Part shown: piece by piece, positions 1 to 5,840 of the stretch
How the letters are laid out: the number at the start of each line of letters is the position of its first letter
How positions within the stretch are numbered: the first letter of the stretch is position 1
Source: Deltaproteobacteria bacterium
GTDB lineage: Bacteria; Myxococcota_A; Polyangia; Polyangiales; Houyiibacteriaceae
Length of the DNA: 5,840 bases
NCBI GenBank assembly: GCA_027295555.1
Contig: JAPUKT010000349.1
Span: 1 to 5,840, forward strand
Direction of reading: 5' to 3'
Translations under genes and position numbers: made by a program
Notes under the pieces: model-generated
Databases searched by the model: none
Told to the model about the DNA's origin: nothing
The model's input: the letters and a program-made list of their open reading frames with translations, nothing else

Positions 1-965
1 ATCCGGAGCTGGTACAGAAATACCTTGGAACGGTCGTCCCTTCTACAGACAATTTCTTTGCGGCCCTGAACGCGGCGGTATTCAGTGACGGGTCGTTTTG
101 CTACATCCCGCCGGGTCTCCGCTGCCCGATGGAGCTGTCGACATACTTCCGCATCAACGCAGCGAATACAGGTCAATTCGAGCGGACGCTCATCGTGGCC
201 GAAGAGGGGAGCTACGTGAGCTACCTCGAGGGGTGCACGGCGCCGATGCGCGACGAGAATCAGCTTCACGCCGCGGTCGTCGAGCTGGTGGCGCACAAGG
301 ATGCCCAGATCAAATACTCGACGGTTCAGAACTGGTATCCAGGCGACAAGAACGGCAAGGGCGGCATCTTCAACTTCGTGACGAAGCGTGGGCTCTGCGA
401 AGGGGAGCGCTCGAAGATCAGCTGGACGCAGGTCGAAACCGGATCCGCGATTACCTGGACGTATCCAGGCTGCATTCTCAAGGGCGACCACTCGATAGGG
501 GAGTTCTACTCGGTGGCGCTCAGCAATCATCGGCAGCAGGCCGACACCGGCACGAAGATGATTCACTTAGGCAAGAACACACGGTCGACCATCATCTCGA
601 AGGGCATCAGCGCGGGCCACGGGCGGCAGACGTACCGAGGCGGTGTGAAGATCTCCCGGGCGGCCAGCAATGCACGCAACTACACTCAGTGCGACTCGCT
701 ATTGATCGGCGACAAGTGTAGCGCCCACACCCTGCCCTACGTCGACGTGCGCAACAGTACCGCACAACTCGAGCACGAGGCGACGACCTCTCGCATCGGC
801 GAGGATCAACTTTTCTATTGTCGGCAGCGTGGGCTCTCCGAAGAGGACGCGGTGAGCCTGATCGTCAACGGCTTTGCCAAGCAAGTGTTGAAGGAGCTGC
901 CGATGGAATTCGCAGTCGAGGCGCAGAAGCTCCTCGGCGTCAGCTTGGAAGGCGCAGTCGGTTGA
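1..965 (+). CDS. sufB: SufB, Fe-S cluster scaffold subunit of SufBCD (5' partial)
   Basis: SufB is the core scaffold of the cytoplasmic SufBC2D complex, on which sulfur and iron are assembled into a cluster. The reading frame is open from base 3 to the TGA at 963-965 and gives about 320 residues. The family is usually about 470-490 residues, so roughly the first 150 lie outside the window. Family-typical stretches are CPMELSTYFRIN, NWYPGDK, TKMIHLGKNT and GEDQLFYCRQRG. The Cys of NYTQCDSLL (bases 690-692) and the His-Glu of LEHEATT (774-779) are spaced 29 residues apart, Cys to Glu, matching Cys405 and His433/Glu434 of E. coli SufB, which are needed for sulfur acceptance and cluster assembly. 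The beta-helix core and C-terminal helices that contact SufC appear complete. The stop overlaps the sufC start by one base (TGATG). An in-frame ATG at 129 falls inside conserved protein and is not a start. The truncation is only the window edge. Confidence 0.97.
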   Translation, partial: PELVQKYLGTVVPSTDNFFAALNAAVFSDGSFCYIPPGLRCPMELSTYFRINAANTGQFERTLIVAEEGSYVSYLEGCTAPMRDENQLHAAVVELVAHKDAQIKYSTVQNWYPGDKNGKGGIFNFVTKRGLCEGERSKISWTQVETGSAITWTYPGCILKGDHSIGEFYSVALSNHRQQADTGTKMIHLGKNTRSTIISKGISAGHGRQTYRGGVKISRAASNARNYTQCDSLLIGDKCSAHTLPYVDVRNSTAQLEHEATTSRIGEDQLFYCRQRGLSEEDAVSLIVNGFAKQVLKELPMEFAVEAQKLLGVSLEGAVG

Positions 966-1717
966 TGTTGAAGATCGAGGACCTGCACGTCGAAGTCGAC
1001 GGCAAGCCCATCCTCAAGGGGATCAACCTGGAGGTCAACGCGGGCGAGGTGCACGCCATCATGGGTCCGAATGGATCCGGCAAGAGCACCCTCGCGTATG
1101 TTCTCGCTGGCCGCGATGGCTACGAGGTCACCAAGGGACGCGTGCTCTACAAGGGGCAGGACCTGCTCGACATGGCGCCCGAGGCACGCGCCGCCGAAGG
1201 CGTCTTCCTCGGCTTTCAGTATCCGGTGGCGATTCCCGGCGTGAGCAACGTCTACTTTCTCAAGGCAGCCCTCAATGCGATTCGAAAGCACCGGGGCGAA
1301 GACCCGCTCGACGCCATCGACTTCATGAAGCTCTCGAAAGAAAAGGCGGCGCTCCTGCAGCTCCCGGACGAGCTGACGAAGCGGTCGGTGAACGATGGAT
1401 TCAGCGGCGGCGAAAAGAAGCGGAACGAGATCTTTCAGATGGCGGTGCTCGAGCCGTCGTTGGCCGTGCTCGACGAGACCGATTCCGGTCTCGACATCGA
1501 TGCCATGAAGGTCGTGGCGGACGGCGTCAATGCGTTTCGGCGCCCTGATCGCGCTCTGCTCATCATCACACACTATCAAAGACTTTTGGATCACATCGTG
1601 CCGGACGTCGTGCACGTCTTGATCGATGGCCAGATCGTTCGAACCGGAGACAAGGACCTCGCGATACATCTCGAAGCGGAAGGTTACGCCGAGGTTCGGG
1701 ACGCCGTGCTGCTGTGA
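965..1717 (+). CDS. sufC: SufC, ABC-type ATPase of the SufBCD complex
   Basis: SufC is the cytoplasmic ATPase that binds SufB and SufD and drives the conformational change needed for cluster assembly. It resembles an ABC transporter ATPase but works without membrane partners. The product is 250 residues, the usual family length. Visible motifs in order: Walker A GPNGSGKST (34-42), Q-loop FLGFQYP (81-87, Gln85), signature FSGGEKKRNE (146-155), Walker B LAVLDE (166-171, catalytic Glu171), D-loop SGLD (174-177) and switch His203 in ITHYQRLL. Lys40, Lys152, Glu171 and His203 fall at the same numbers I recall for E. coli SufC. DETDSGLDIDA is the SufC version of the Walker B/D-loop region and separates it from ordinary transporter ATPases. 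The ATG at 965 overlaps the sufB stop by one base. A weak GGAAGG at 947-952 is 12 bases upstream, so translation is probably coupled to sufB. Upstream extension of the frame would only read through sufB in another frame. Confidence 0.97.
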   Translation: MLKIEDLHVEVDGKPILKGINLEVNAGEVHAIMGPNGSGKSTLAYVLAGRDGYEVTKGRVLYKGQDLLDMAPEARAAEGVFLGFQYPVAIPGVSNVYFLKAALNAIRKHRGEDPLDAIDFMKLSKEKAALLQLPDELTKRSVNDGFSGGEKKRNEIFQMAVLEPSLAVLDETDSGLDIDAMKVVADGVNAFRRPDRALLIITHYQRLLDHIVPDVVHVLIDGQIVRTGDKDLAIHLEAEGYAEVRDAVLL

Positions 1718-2925
1718 CGCAGGAACGACAGACACTACTCGACAGCCTTCCCTCCTCGTTCGACACGGGGCCGCAATGGCTGCGTTCGCTTCGCGGTCGC
1801 GCCGCCGACGTGCTAGAGGAACGAGGGCTCCCCAACAAGAAGACCGAAGCTTGGCGGTTCACGCCGGTGCGTTCGGTGGTCGGCACCGAGTTTTCACATG
1901 CTGACGTCGGGGCTCCGAAGCTCGCCGCGCCCGCGCCCGAAGGCGTGACGGTACGAAGCCTGCGCCAGGTCCTCGACCAGGAGCCGGCGCTCCTCGAAGG
2001 TCGGCTCGGTCGGAGCGAGTCGGAGCATTTTGCCGCGCTCAACACGGCGCTCTTCACCGAGGGGCTTTGGATCCACATGGCCGCCGGTGTCGTCGTCGAG
2101 GAGCCACTTCAGCTCGTCCATTCGCTTCCGAGGGTGTCGGAGCCCGGTGTGAGCTACCCGCGCGTTCTGGTGACTGCCGAAACCGGGAGTGAGGCCACGT
2201 TGATCGAGACGTATGCGGGAGAGGCTGCGGAACAACTCACTAACTCGGTGGTCGAGGTGGAGCTCGGCCGCAATGCCAAGCTCGACCACGTGCGCATCCA
2301 CGAGAACGCCGGCCTCCAAGTTGGTCGGGTCGACGTGCGTCAGGATGCGGACAGCTCATATCGCTCCGTCGTGGTGACCCTCGGCGGAGCGCTCCTTCGA
2401 TTCGATGTTCGAGTGCTCCTCCAAGGCCAGGGCGCCGAGTGCCAGCTCAATGGCGCCTACCTCGTCGATGGGAACGATCATGTCGATCACCACACCGTCG
2501 TGGAGCACCAGGCCCCGCGTTGCCGAAGCAACCAGACCTACCGGGGCATCGCATCGGGCCACGGCACGGCGGTGTTCGACGGCATCGTCCTCGTTCACCG
2601 GGGCGCCCAAAAGACCGAGGCGCACCAGGAGAATCGAAACCTGTTGCTGTCGGAGACGGCGACGGTTCATACCAAGCCGCACCTCGAGATCGATACCGAC
2701 GACGTCGTTTGCAGCCATGGCGCCACCGTCGGGTCTCTCGACGAGGGCCAGCTGTTCTATCTTCGCACCCGTGCCATTCCCGAAGAGCTTGCGCGGGCGA
2801 TGCTCACCTATGCATTCATCGAGCGCGTGGTCGACGACGTTGGCCACGAGCCGACTCGAGACCAACTGCGGGAGGCCGTTTTGGACCGGATTCCCGAAGG
2901 CCAGACCATCCGGGAGGTCACATGA
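1714..2925 (+). CDS. sufD: SufD, scaffold partner subunit of SufBCD
   Basis: SufD is the SufB paralogue that completes the SufBC2D scaffold in the cytoplasm; in well-studied systems it helps with iron acquisition and forms the cluster site at its interface with SufB. The product is 403 residues, within the usual 400-450 range. The N-terminal helical part carries the family motif LPNKKTEAWRFTPVR (39-53), followed by the beta-helix core. The C-terminal signature VVCSHGATVGSLDEGQLFYLRTRAI (in parts: CSHGAT at 333-338, QLFYLRTR at 346-353) contains Cys333 and His335, which match Cys358 and His360 of E. coli SufD, the latter implicated in cluster assembly. The start is a GTG at 1714-1716 that overlaps the sufC stop by four bases (GTGA). 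I see no clear Shine-Dalgarno in front of it, so reinitiation after sufC is likely. No upstream in-frame start is available nearby. The stop overlaps the sufS start by four bases. Confidence 0.95.
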   Translation: MTQERQTLLDSLPSSFDTGPQWLRSLRGRAADVLEERGLPNKKTEAWRFTPVRSVVGTEFSHADVGAPKLAAPAPEGVTVRSLRQVLDQEPALLEGRLGRSESEHFAALNTALFTEGLWIHMAAGVVVEEPLQLVHSLPRVSEPGVSYPRVLVTAETGSEATLIETYAGEAAEQLTNSVVEVELGRNAKLDHVRIHENAGLQVGRVDVRQDADSSYRSVVVTLGGALLRFDVRVLLQGQGAECQLNGAYLVDGNDHVDHHTVVEHQAPRCRSNQTYRGIASGHGTAVFDGIVLVHRGAQKTEAHQENRNLLLSETATVHTKPHLEIDTDDVVCSHGATVGSLDEGQLFYLRTRAIPEELARAMLTYAFIERVVDDVGHEPTRDQLREAVLDRIPEGQTIREVT

Positions 2926-4178
2926 CCCAGCCTTCGACCATCGCGATCCTGAGCGGCGTCGGCTTCGACGTTCGAAGCGTCCGCGATGACTTTCCGGCCC
3001 TTCATCAGGAGGTGCACGGAAAGCCTTTGGTTTACCTCGACAGCGCGGCGACGACGCTCAAGCCGCAGACCGTGATCGACACCGTTTCCGACGTCTACGC
3101 GCGGGATTGCTCCAACATCCATCGGGCGGTCCACTTGTTGTCACAGCGTGCTACTGCGCGTTACGAAGACGCGCGCGAGAAGGTGCGGAGCTTTCTCAAC
3201 GCCAAGAGCAGCATCGAGGTGATCTTCACCCGAGGCACGACCGAGTCGATCAACTTGGTGGCGCAGAGTTGGGCGCGCACCTTCCTTCAGGAGGGTGACG
3301 AAGTCCTCGTCACCGAGCTCGAGCATCACTCGAATATCGTGCCGTGGCAGATCGTATGTCAGCAGGTGGGCGCCGAGCTGATCATCGTGCCGATGACGGA
3401 CCGAGGGGAAATCCTTCGCGAGGCCTTCGAAGAACGGCTCAGCTCGCGGACTCGGCTCGTCGCGATGGCGCACGTGTCCAATGCGCTCGGCACGGTGCTT
3501 CCGGTCGAAGAGCTGATCGAGCTTGCGCACGAGAAGGGGGCTGTGGTGTTGCTCGATGGGGCGCAGGCCGTCTCGCACATTTCGGTCGATGTGCAGGCGC
3601 TGGACTGCGATTTCTACGCGTTCAGCGGCCACAAGCTTTACGGGCCGACGGGCGTCGGCGTGCTCTACGGGCGCGAGCGACTGCTCGAAGAGATGCCTCC
3701 CTACCAGGGCGGCGGCGACATGATTCGTTCGGTCACCTTCGCAGAAACGATCTACAACGATCTGCCGTACAAGTTCGAAGCGGGGACTCCCAACATCGCG
3801 GGGGTCATCGGGCTCGGCGCGGCGATCGACTATTTCACGTCGCTCGATCTCGATGCTGTGCACGCCCACGAAAGCGCCGTGCTGCGGTATACGACCAAGG
3901 CGCTCGAGTCGGTTTCCGGCTTGCGGCTCATCGGCACTGCGCCCGGCAAAGTGGCCGCCGCTTCGTTCTTGATGGATCCGGTGCACCCGCACGACATTGG
4001 CACCATCGTCGACTCCGAGGGGGTCGCGATCCGAACCGGACATCACTGTGCGCAACCCGTGATGGAGCATTTTGGAATCGCCGCCACCGCGCGTGCGTCG
4101 CTTGGCATGTACAACACCACCGAGGACATCGACGCCCTGGTGCGGGCGCTTCACAAGGTACAGGAGCTGTTCGGCTGA
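2922..4178 (+). CDS. sufS: SufS, group II cysteine desulfurase
   Basis: SufS is a pyridoxal-phosphate enzyme that converts L-cysteine to L-alanine and keeps the sulfur as a cysteine persulfide for transfer. The product is 418 residues (family about 405-415). Visible residues: LDSAATT (39-45), THR-GTTESINLVA region (TRGTTESIN, 103-111), ELEHHSNIVPW (132-142, His135/His136 over the cofactor), LLDGAQAV (210-217, Asp212), SGHKLYGPTG (235-244, Schiff-base Lys238), RTGHHCAQP (371-379, catalytic Cys376) and RASLGMYNT (391-399, Arg391 for the substrate carboxylate). HPHD at 355-358 places His357 nineteen residues before Cys376, as in SufU-dependent enzymes such as B. subtilis SufS (His342/Cys361). 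The ATG overlaps the sufD stop (ATGA), with GGAGG at 2913-2917 as a close Shine-Dalgarno. Compared with E. coli SufS there are about 12 extra N-terminal residues. The next gene, sufU, encodes the likely sulfur acceptor. Confidence 0.97.
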   Translation: MTQPSTIAILSGVGFDVRSVRDDFPALHQEVHGKPLVYLDSAATTLKPQTVIDTVSDVYARDCSNIHRAVHLLSQRATARYEDAREKVRSFLNAKSSIEVIFTRGTTESINLVAQSWARTFLQEGDEVLVTELEHHSNIVPWQIVCQQVGAELIIVPMTDRGEILREAFEERLSSRTRLVAMAHVSNALGTVLPVEELIELAHEKGAVVLLDGAQAVSHISVDVQALDCDFYAFSGHKLYGPTGVGVLYGRERLLEEMPPYQGGGDMIRSVTFAETIYNDLPYKFEAGTPNIAGVIGLGAAIDYFTSLDLDAVHAHESAVLRYTTKALESVSGLRLIGTAPGKVAAASFLMDPVHPHDIGTIVDSEGVAIRTGHHCAQPVMEHFGIAATARASLGMYNTTEDIDALVRALHKVQELFG

Positions 4179-4627
4179 TGGATCTTCGCGAGCTCTACCA
4201 AGAAGTCATCCTCGATCACGGCAAGAGCCCGAGGAACCATCGCTTCCCGGAGCGCCACAACAGGGAAGGGCGGGGCTACAACCCCCTTTGCGGCGACAAG
4301 ATTGCCCTGCGCTTGCAGCTGGACGGCGACACGATCAGCGACGTCGGTTTCGTGGGGCAGGGCTGCGCCATCTCTCAGGCGTCGTGCTCGACCATGACCG
4401 AGGCGATCAAAGGCAAGACCGTCGAAGAGGCCGAAGCGCTCTTCTTGAGGTTCCACGCGATGGTAATGGGCGAGGACGGGGCCAATGACGACTCCGACTC
4501 TCTCGGCAAGCTTGTGGTGTTTGCAGGTGTTCGGGAGTTTCCGATGCGGGTCAAATGCGCCACATTGGGATGGCACACCTTGAATCATGCCCTTCACGAA
4601 GAGGGTGGGGAAGCGAAGACGGAGTAG
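4178..4627 (+). CDS. sufU: SufU, zinc-dependent sulfur transfer protein
   Basis: SufU accepts persulfide sulfur from SufS and passes it to the SufBCD scaffold; it resembles IscU but carries zinc and works as a sulfurtransferase, not as a scaffold. The product is 149 residues, typical for SufU. The N-terminal LYQEVILDHGKSPRNH (6-21) is characteristic. Zinc ligands appear in NPLCGD (Cys38, Asp40), GQGCAISQAS (Cys63) and RVKCATLGWHTL (Cys127). Spacing matches B. subtilis SufU (Cys41, Asp43, Cys66, Cys128) except for two extra residues before the last Cys. The segment of about 20 residues around FHAMVMGEDGANDD (92-105) before the last Cys is the insertion that separates SufU from IscU. The ATG shares one base with the sufS stop (TGATG), and AGGAG at 4162-4166 lies 11 bases upstream. 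No SufE gene is seen, consistent with SufU serving as the acceptor. Confidence 0.95.
   Translation: MDLRELYQEVILDHGKSPRNHRFPERHNREGRGYNPLCGDKIALRLQLDGDTISDVGFVGQGCAISQASCSTMTEAIKGKTVEEAEALFLRFHAMVMGEDGANDDSDSLGKLVVFAGVREFPMRVKCATLGWHTLNHALHEEGGEAKTE
4621..4624 (+). promoter_or_regulatory. Ribosome binding site of sufT
   Basis: GGAG lies 7 bases before the GTG at 4632, straddling the end of sufU. It decides the sufT start: an in-frame ATG at 4587 inside sufU has no comparable site and would add only basic residues from another frame of the sufU coding sequence. Confidence 0.7.
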
Positions 4628-4631
4628 AACG

Positions 4632-5096
4632 GTGGGCGACGACATCGAGCATCTGAAGATTCACAAGATCCCGCCGAGGTCGACCTCGGACCACGTCTTC
4701 TTGCCCCAAGCCGACGGGCACCCTGCGACGGTGGAACCGGTCGGCGAGGCTTACGGTGGGACAGGCGAAAAGCCCTCGGCCCCAATTGATCCAGAGACCG
4801 TCAAGGCGGCCATCGTCGAGGCGCTTCAAACGATCTTCGACCCCGAGATCCCCGTGAACATCTACGAGCTCGGTTTGATCTACGACATCGAGGTCGCGGA
4901 AGACGGCCGCGCCGAGGTACGCATGACCCTCACGGCGCCGGCGTGTCCGGTCGCCGGTGCTCTCGTCGAAGAGGTCGCCGAAAAGGCCGGCGGAGTGGAA
5001 GGCGTCTCAGCCTCCCACGTCGAGCTCGTCTGGGATCCCCCCTGGAGCCCCGACCGCATGACCGAAGCCGCCAAACTCGAGCTCGGCATGATCTAA
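4632..5096 (+). CDS. sufT: SufT, MIP18/DUF59-family Fe-S cluster assembly factor
   Basis: SufT proteins are small MIP18 (DUF59) family factors encoded with SUF genes; they support maturation of Fe-S proteins, probably in cluster handling or delivery, though the exact step is not settled. From the GTG at 4632 the product is 154 residues. The MIP18 domain covers about residues 54-154 and shows IFDPEIPVNIYELGLIYDI (68-86), TLTAPACPVAG (99-109, with the conserved Cys105) and WDPPWSPDRMTEAAKLELGM (134-153), all strong family signatures. The first ~53 residues are not conserved-looking, are rich in Pro, Gly, Ser and His, and precede the usual domain start; the tail is much shorter than the separate domain of the 'long SufT' family. 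The gene begins 4 bases after sufU with its own GGAG site and ends 16 bases before the next start. Family assignment is secure; the N-terminal tail has no assigned role. Confidence 0.93.
   Translation: MGDDIEHLKIHKIPPRSTSDHVFLPQADGHPATVEPVGEAYGGTGEKPSAPIDPETVKAAIVEALQTIFDPEIPVNIYELGLIYDIEVAEDGRAEVRMTLTAPACPVAGALVEEVAEKAGGVEGVSASHVELVWDPPWSPDRMTEAAKLELGMI
4674..4689. repeat. Perfect 16-base palindrome within sufT
   Basis: CCGAGGTCGACCTCGG reads the same on both strands over all 16 bases. It lies in codons 15-20 of sufT (Pro-Arg-Ser-Thr-Ser-Asp), in the weakly conserved N-terminal tail, about 45 bases after the start. It could be a protein-binding dyad or chance; about 0.1 such sites are expected in a random window of this size, somewhat more in GC-rich DNA. 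No second copy was noticed. Confidence 0.5.
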
Positions 5097-5099
5097 AAG

Positions 5100-5112
5100 G
5101 GGACACTGTCCC
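5100..5112. repeat. Inverted repeat GGGACA-C-TGTCCC between sufT and the GGCT-like gene
   Basis: The 16 bases between the sufT stop (5094-5096) and the next start (GTG, 5113) are almost entirely taken up by GGGACACTGTCCC, two perfect 6-base arms around one central base, preceded by AAAG. As RNA it could form a 5-bp stem with a 3-base loop; as DNA it is a compact dyad. It overlaps the only Shine-Dalgarno-like sequence (AAGGGG, 5097-5102) for the downstream gene, so pairing could reduce its translation. No U-tract follows, so it is not a convincing intrinsic terminator. Sequences of the form GGGGACA...TGTCCCC are, to my recollection, recurrent in many GC-rich genomes, sometimes near IS200-like transposases; that link is not shown here. 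Six-base arms alone are not statistically rare. Confidence 0.45.
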
Positions 5113-5840
5113 GTGCTCTACTTTGCCTACGGCTCCAACCTCGATGTGGACAACTGGGTCCAATGGTGTGAGACCAAGGGCTACGACCCCGCGTCGATCG
5201 AGCCTCTTGGGCGTGCGTGGCTTCCCGACTACGAGCCGGTGTTTCACTATCAGTCGCGCCTTCGAAAAGGTGGGGCGCTCGACGTTCGGCCACGTCGGGG
5301 GACGGCCACCCCGGGGGCGCTCTTTCGGGTTCATGACTGGAGGGGGCTCGACGCGAAGGAGGGGCTTTCGGGTGGGTACTACCGGCGGATCGAAGTGATG
5401 GCGCTAACCGATGATGGGCATGCGCACGAGGCCGTGACGTACGGCGTTTGTGAAGAGCGGGTCGGGGAGTTCGTGCCGCCGGCGCCCGAGTATCGGAAGA
5501 TCGTGACGGGTGGTTTGACCCGGTTTGGGCACACGCCGGACCAGTTCTTGGCGGCGGCCGGCGGGGAGGTGGGACCCGCCAATCCCAACGCGATCTTTGC
5601 CTACGGCACCCTGATGCGCGGGGAGTGTCGACATGACCTGATCGCCCCACGCCTGCGTGGCGTACAGAACCCCGCGCGAGTGACCGGCGCATCGTTGGTC
5701 CAAATCGACTGGCATCCAGGGCTCGTGCTCACTTCAGAGGGTGCCGTGCATGGGGAGCTCTTCGAAGTGGACGATATGGCGGCTGCCCTCGAAGAGCTCG
5801 ATCCTTATGAAGACTTCGGCGGCTACGGGGACGACGGCTC
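5113..5840 (+). CDS. Tandem gamma-glutamylcyclotransferase-like (GGCT/AIG2) protein (3' partial)
   Basis: The frame is open for 242 residues from the GTG at 5113 to the window edge and contains two GGCT-fold domains. Enzymes of this fold cyclise gamma-glutamyl groups, releasing 5-oxoproline from gamma-glutamyl amino acids, amines or glutathione-type peptides. Domain 1 (about residues 1-140) opens with LYFAYGSNLD, the substrate-binding loop, and has LDAKEGLSGGYYRR (79-92) with the likely catalytic Glu83. Domain 2 (from about 158) opens with AIFAYGTLMRGECRH (160-174), closer to the AIG2/YtfP/GGACT type, and has LDPYE (229-233) with the likely catalytic Glu233. The linker includes PPAPEYRKIV. 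The start is supported by an in-frame TGA at 5089 with no other usual start codon before 5113, and by YFAYGSN sitting at the family's normal N-terminal position. It lies 16 bases after sufT and may share its transcript. The substrate is unknown, and the true C-terminus is outside the window. Confidence 0.85.
   Translation, partial: MLYFAYGSNLDVDNWVQWCETKGYDPASIEPLGRAWLPDYEPVFHYQSRLRKGGALDVRPRRGTATPGALFRVHDWRGLDAKEGLSGGYYRRIEVMALTDDGHAHEAVTYGVCEERVGEFVPPAPEYRKIVTGGLTRFGHTPDQFLAAAGGEVGPANPNAIFAYGTLMRGECRHDLIAPRLRGVQNPARVTGASLVQIDWHPGLVLTSEGAVHGELFEVDDMAAALEELDPYEDFGGYGDDG

Noticed and set aside
98..721. Plus-strand open frame of 207 codons overlapping sufB
   Set aside because: It is out of frame with the well-conserved SufB sequence and has the low-complexity Arg/Gly-rich look of a shadow frame.
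1474..1493. Perfect 8-bp stem with 4-base loop (CGAGACCG ATTC CGGTCTCG), terminator or attenuator candidate
   Set aside because: It lies within the codons for the invariant SufC Walker B/D-loop residues DETDSGLD, has no U-tract, and the symmetry follows from conserved amino acids and GC-rich codons.
815..1735. Long open frame of 306 codons on the minus strand
   Set aside because: It is antisense to sufC and the end of sufB, shows no recognisable domain, and is explained by GC-rich codon use in the real genes.
3141..4154. Long open frame of 337 codons on the minus strand
   Set aside because: It is entirely antisense to sufS, whose motifs are intact; the translation is rich in Arg and His and has no family signature.
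4587..4631. ATG at 4587 as an upstream start for SufT
   Set aside because: It would overlap sufU by about 40 bases, add an Arg/Lys-rich segment unlike the family, and lacks a ribosome binding site; the GTG at 4632 has GGAG at 7 bases.
5097..5112. Intrinsic terminator closing the suf operon
   Set aside because: The stem is at most 5-6 bp, there is no U-tract, and a start codon follows immediately, so readthrough into the GGCT-like gene is more likely.
4943..5398. Plus-strand open frame of 151 codons spanning the sufT end and GGCT start
   Set aside because: It is out of frame with both conserved proteins and its product is Arg/Gly-rich low-complexity sequence.
5093..5715. Minus-strand open frames opposite the GGCT-like gene
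   Set aside because: They run antisense to a frame with clear YFAYGSN and FAYGTLMRGE motifs and have no recognisable domains of their own.

Overview
This window is a nearly complete SUF iron-sulfur cluster assembly operon from a GC-rich bacterium. All genes are on the + strand and tightly packed: sufB (5' end missing), sufC, sufD, sufS, sufU and sufT. They are followed by the start of a protein with two gamma-glutamylcyclotransferase-like (GGCT/AIG2) domains that runs off the right edge. There is no intergenic space longer than about 16 bases. I see no tRNA, rRNA, mobile element or CRISPR array. The operon promoter and any regulator gene (Rrf2/IscR or SufR type) would lie left of the window.

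Layout: 1-965 is the C-terminal two thirds of SufB; 965-1717 SufC; 1714-2925 SufD; 2922-4178 SufS; 4178-4627 SufU; 4632-5096 SufT; 5113-5840 the double GGCT-like protein. The first five genes overlap by 1 or 4 bases (TGATG, GTGA, ATGA, TGATG), a chain of stop/start junctions that implies one transcript and translational coupling. sufT follows sufU after 4 bases and has its own GGAG ribosome binding site.

How the genes work together: SufS takes sulfur from cysteine and holds it as a persulfide on Cys376. SufU, a zinc protein, accepts this sulfur and takes the place of SufE, which is absent here. The SufB-SufC-SufD complex builds the cluster, powered by the SufC ATPase. SufT (MIP18/DUF59 family) probably acts in cluster maturation or delivery. 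All key residues I could check are present, so the pathway looks functional.

Organism: the order sufBCDSUT, the strong preference for G or C at third codon positions, GTG starts and the style of the GGCT-like protein suggest a GC-rich Gram-negative such as a myxobacterium or relative (Myxococcota/Deltaproteobacteria). This is inference from general familiarity; an actinobacterium or other GC-rich lineage is not excluded.

I do not see a previously undescribed system. The less ordinary points are the tandem GGCT-like protein at the right edge, a short inverted repeat that fills the junction in front of it and overlaps its likely ribosome binding site, a perfect 16-base palindrome inside the 5' end of sufT, and the SufU-type zinc-swap histidine in SufS.
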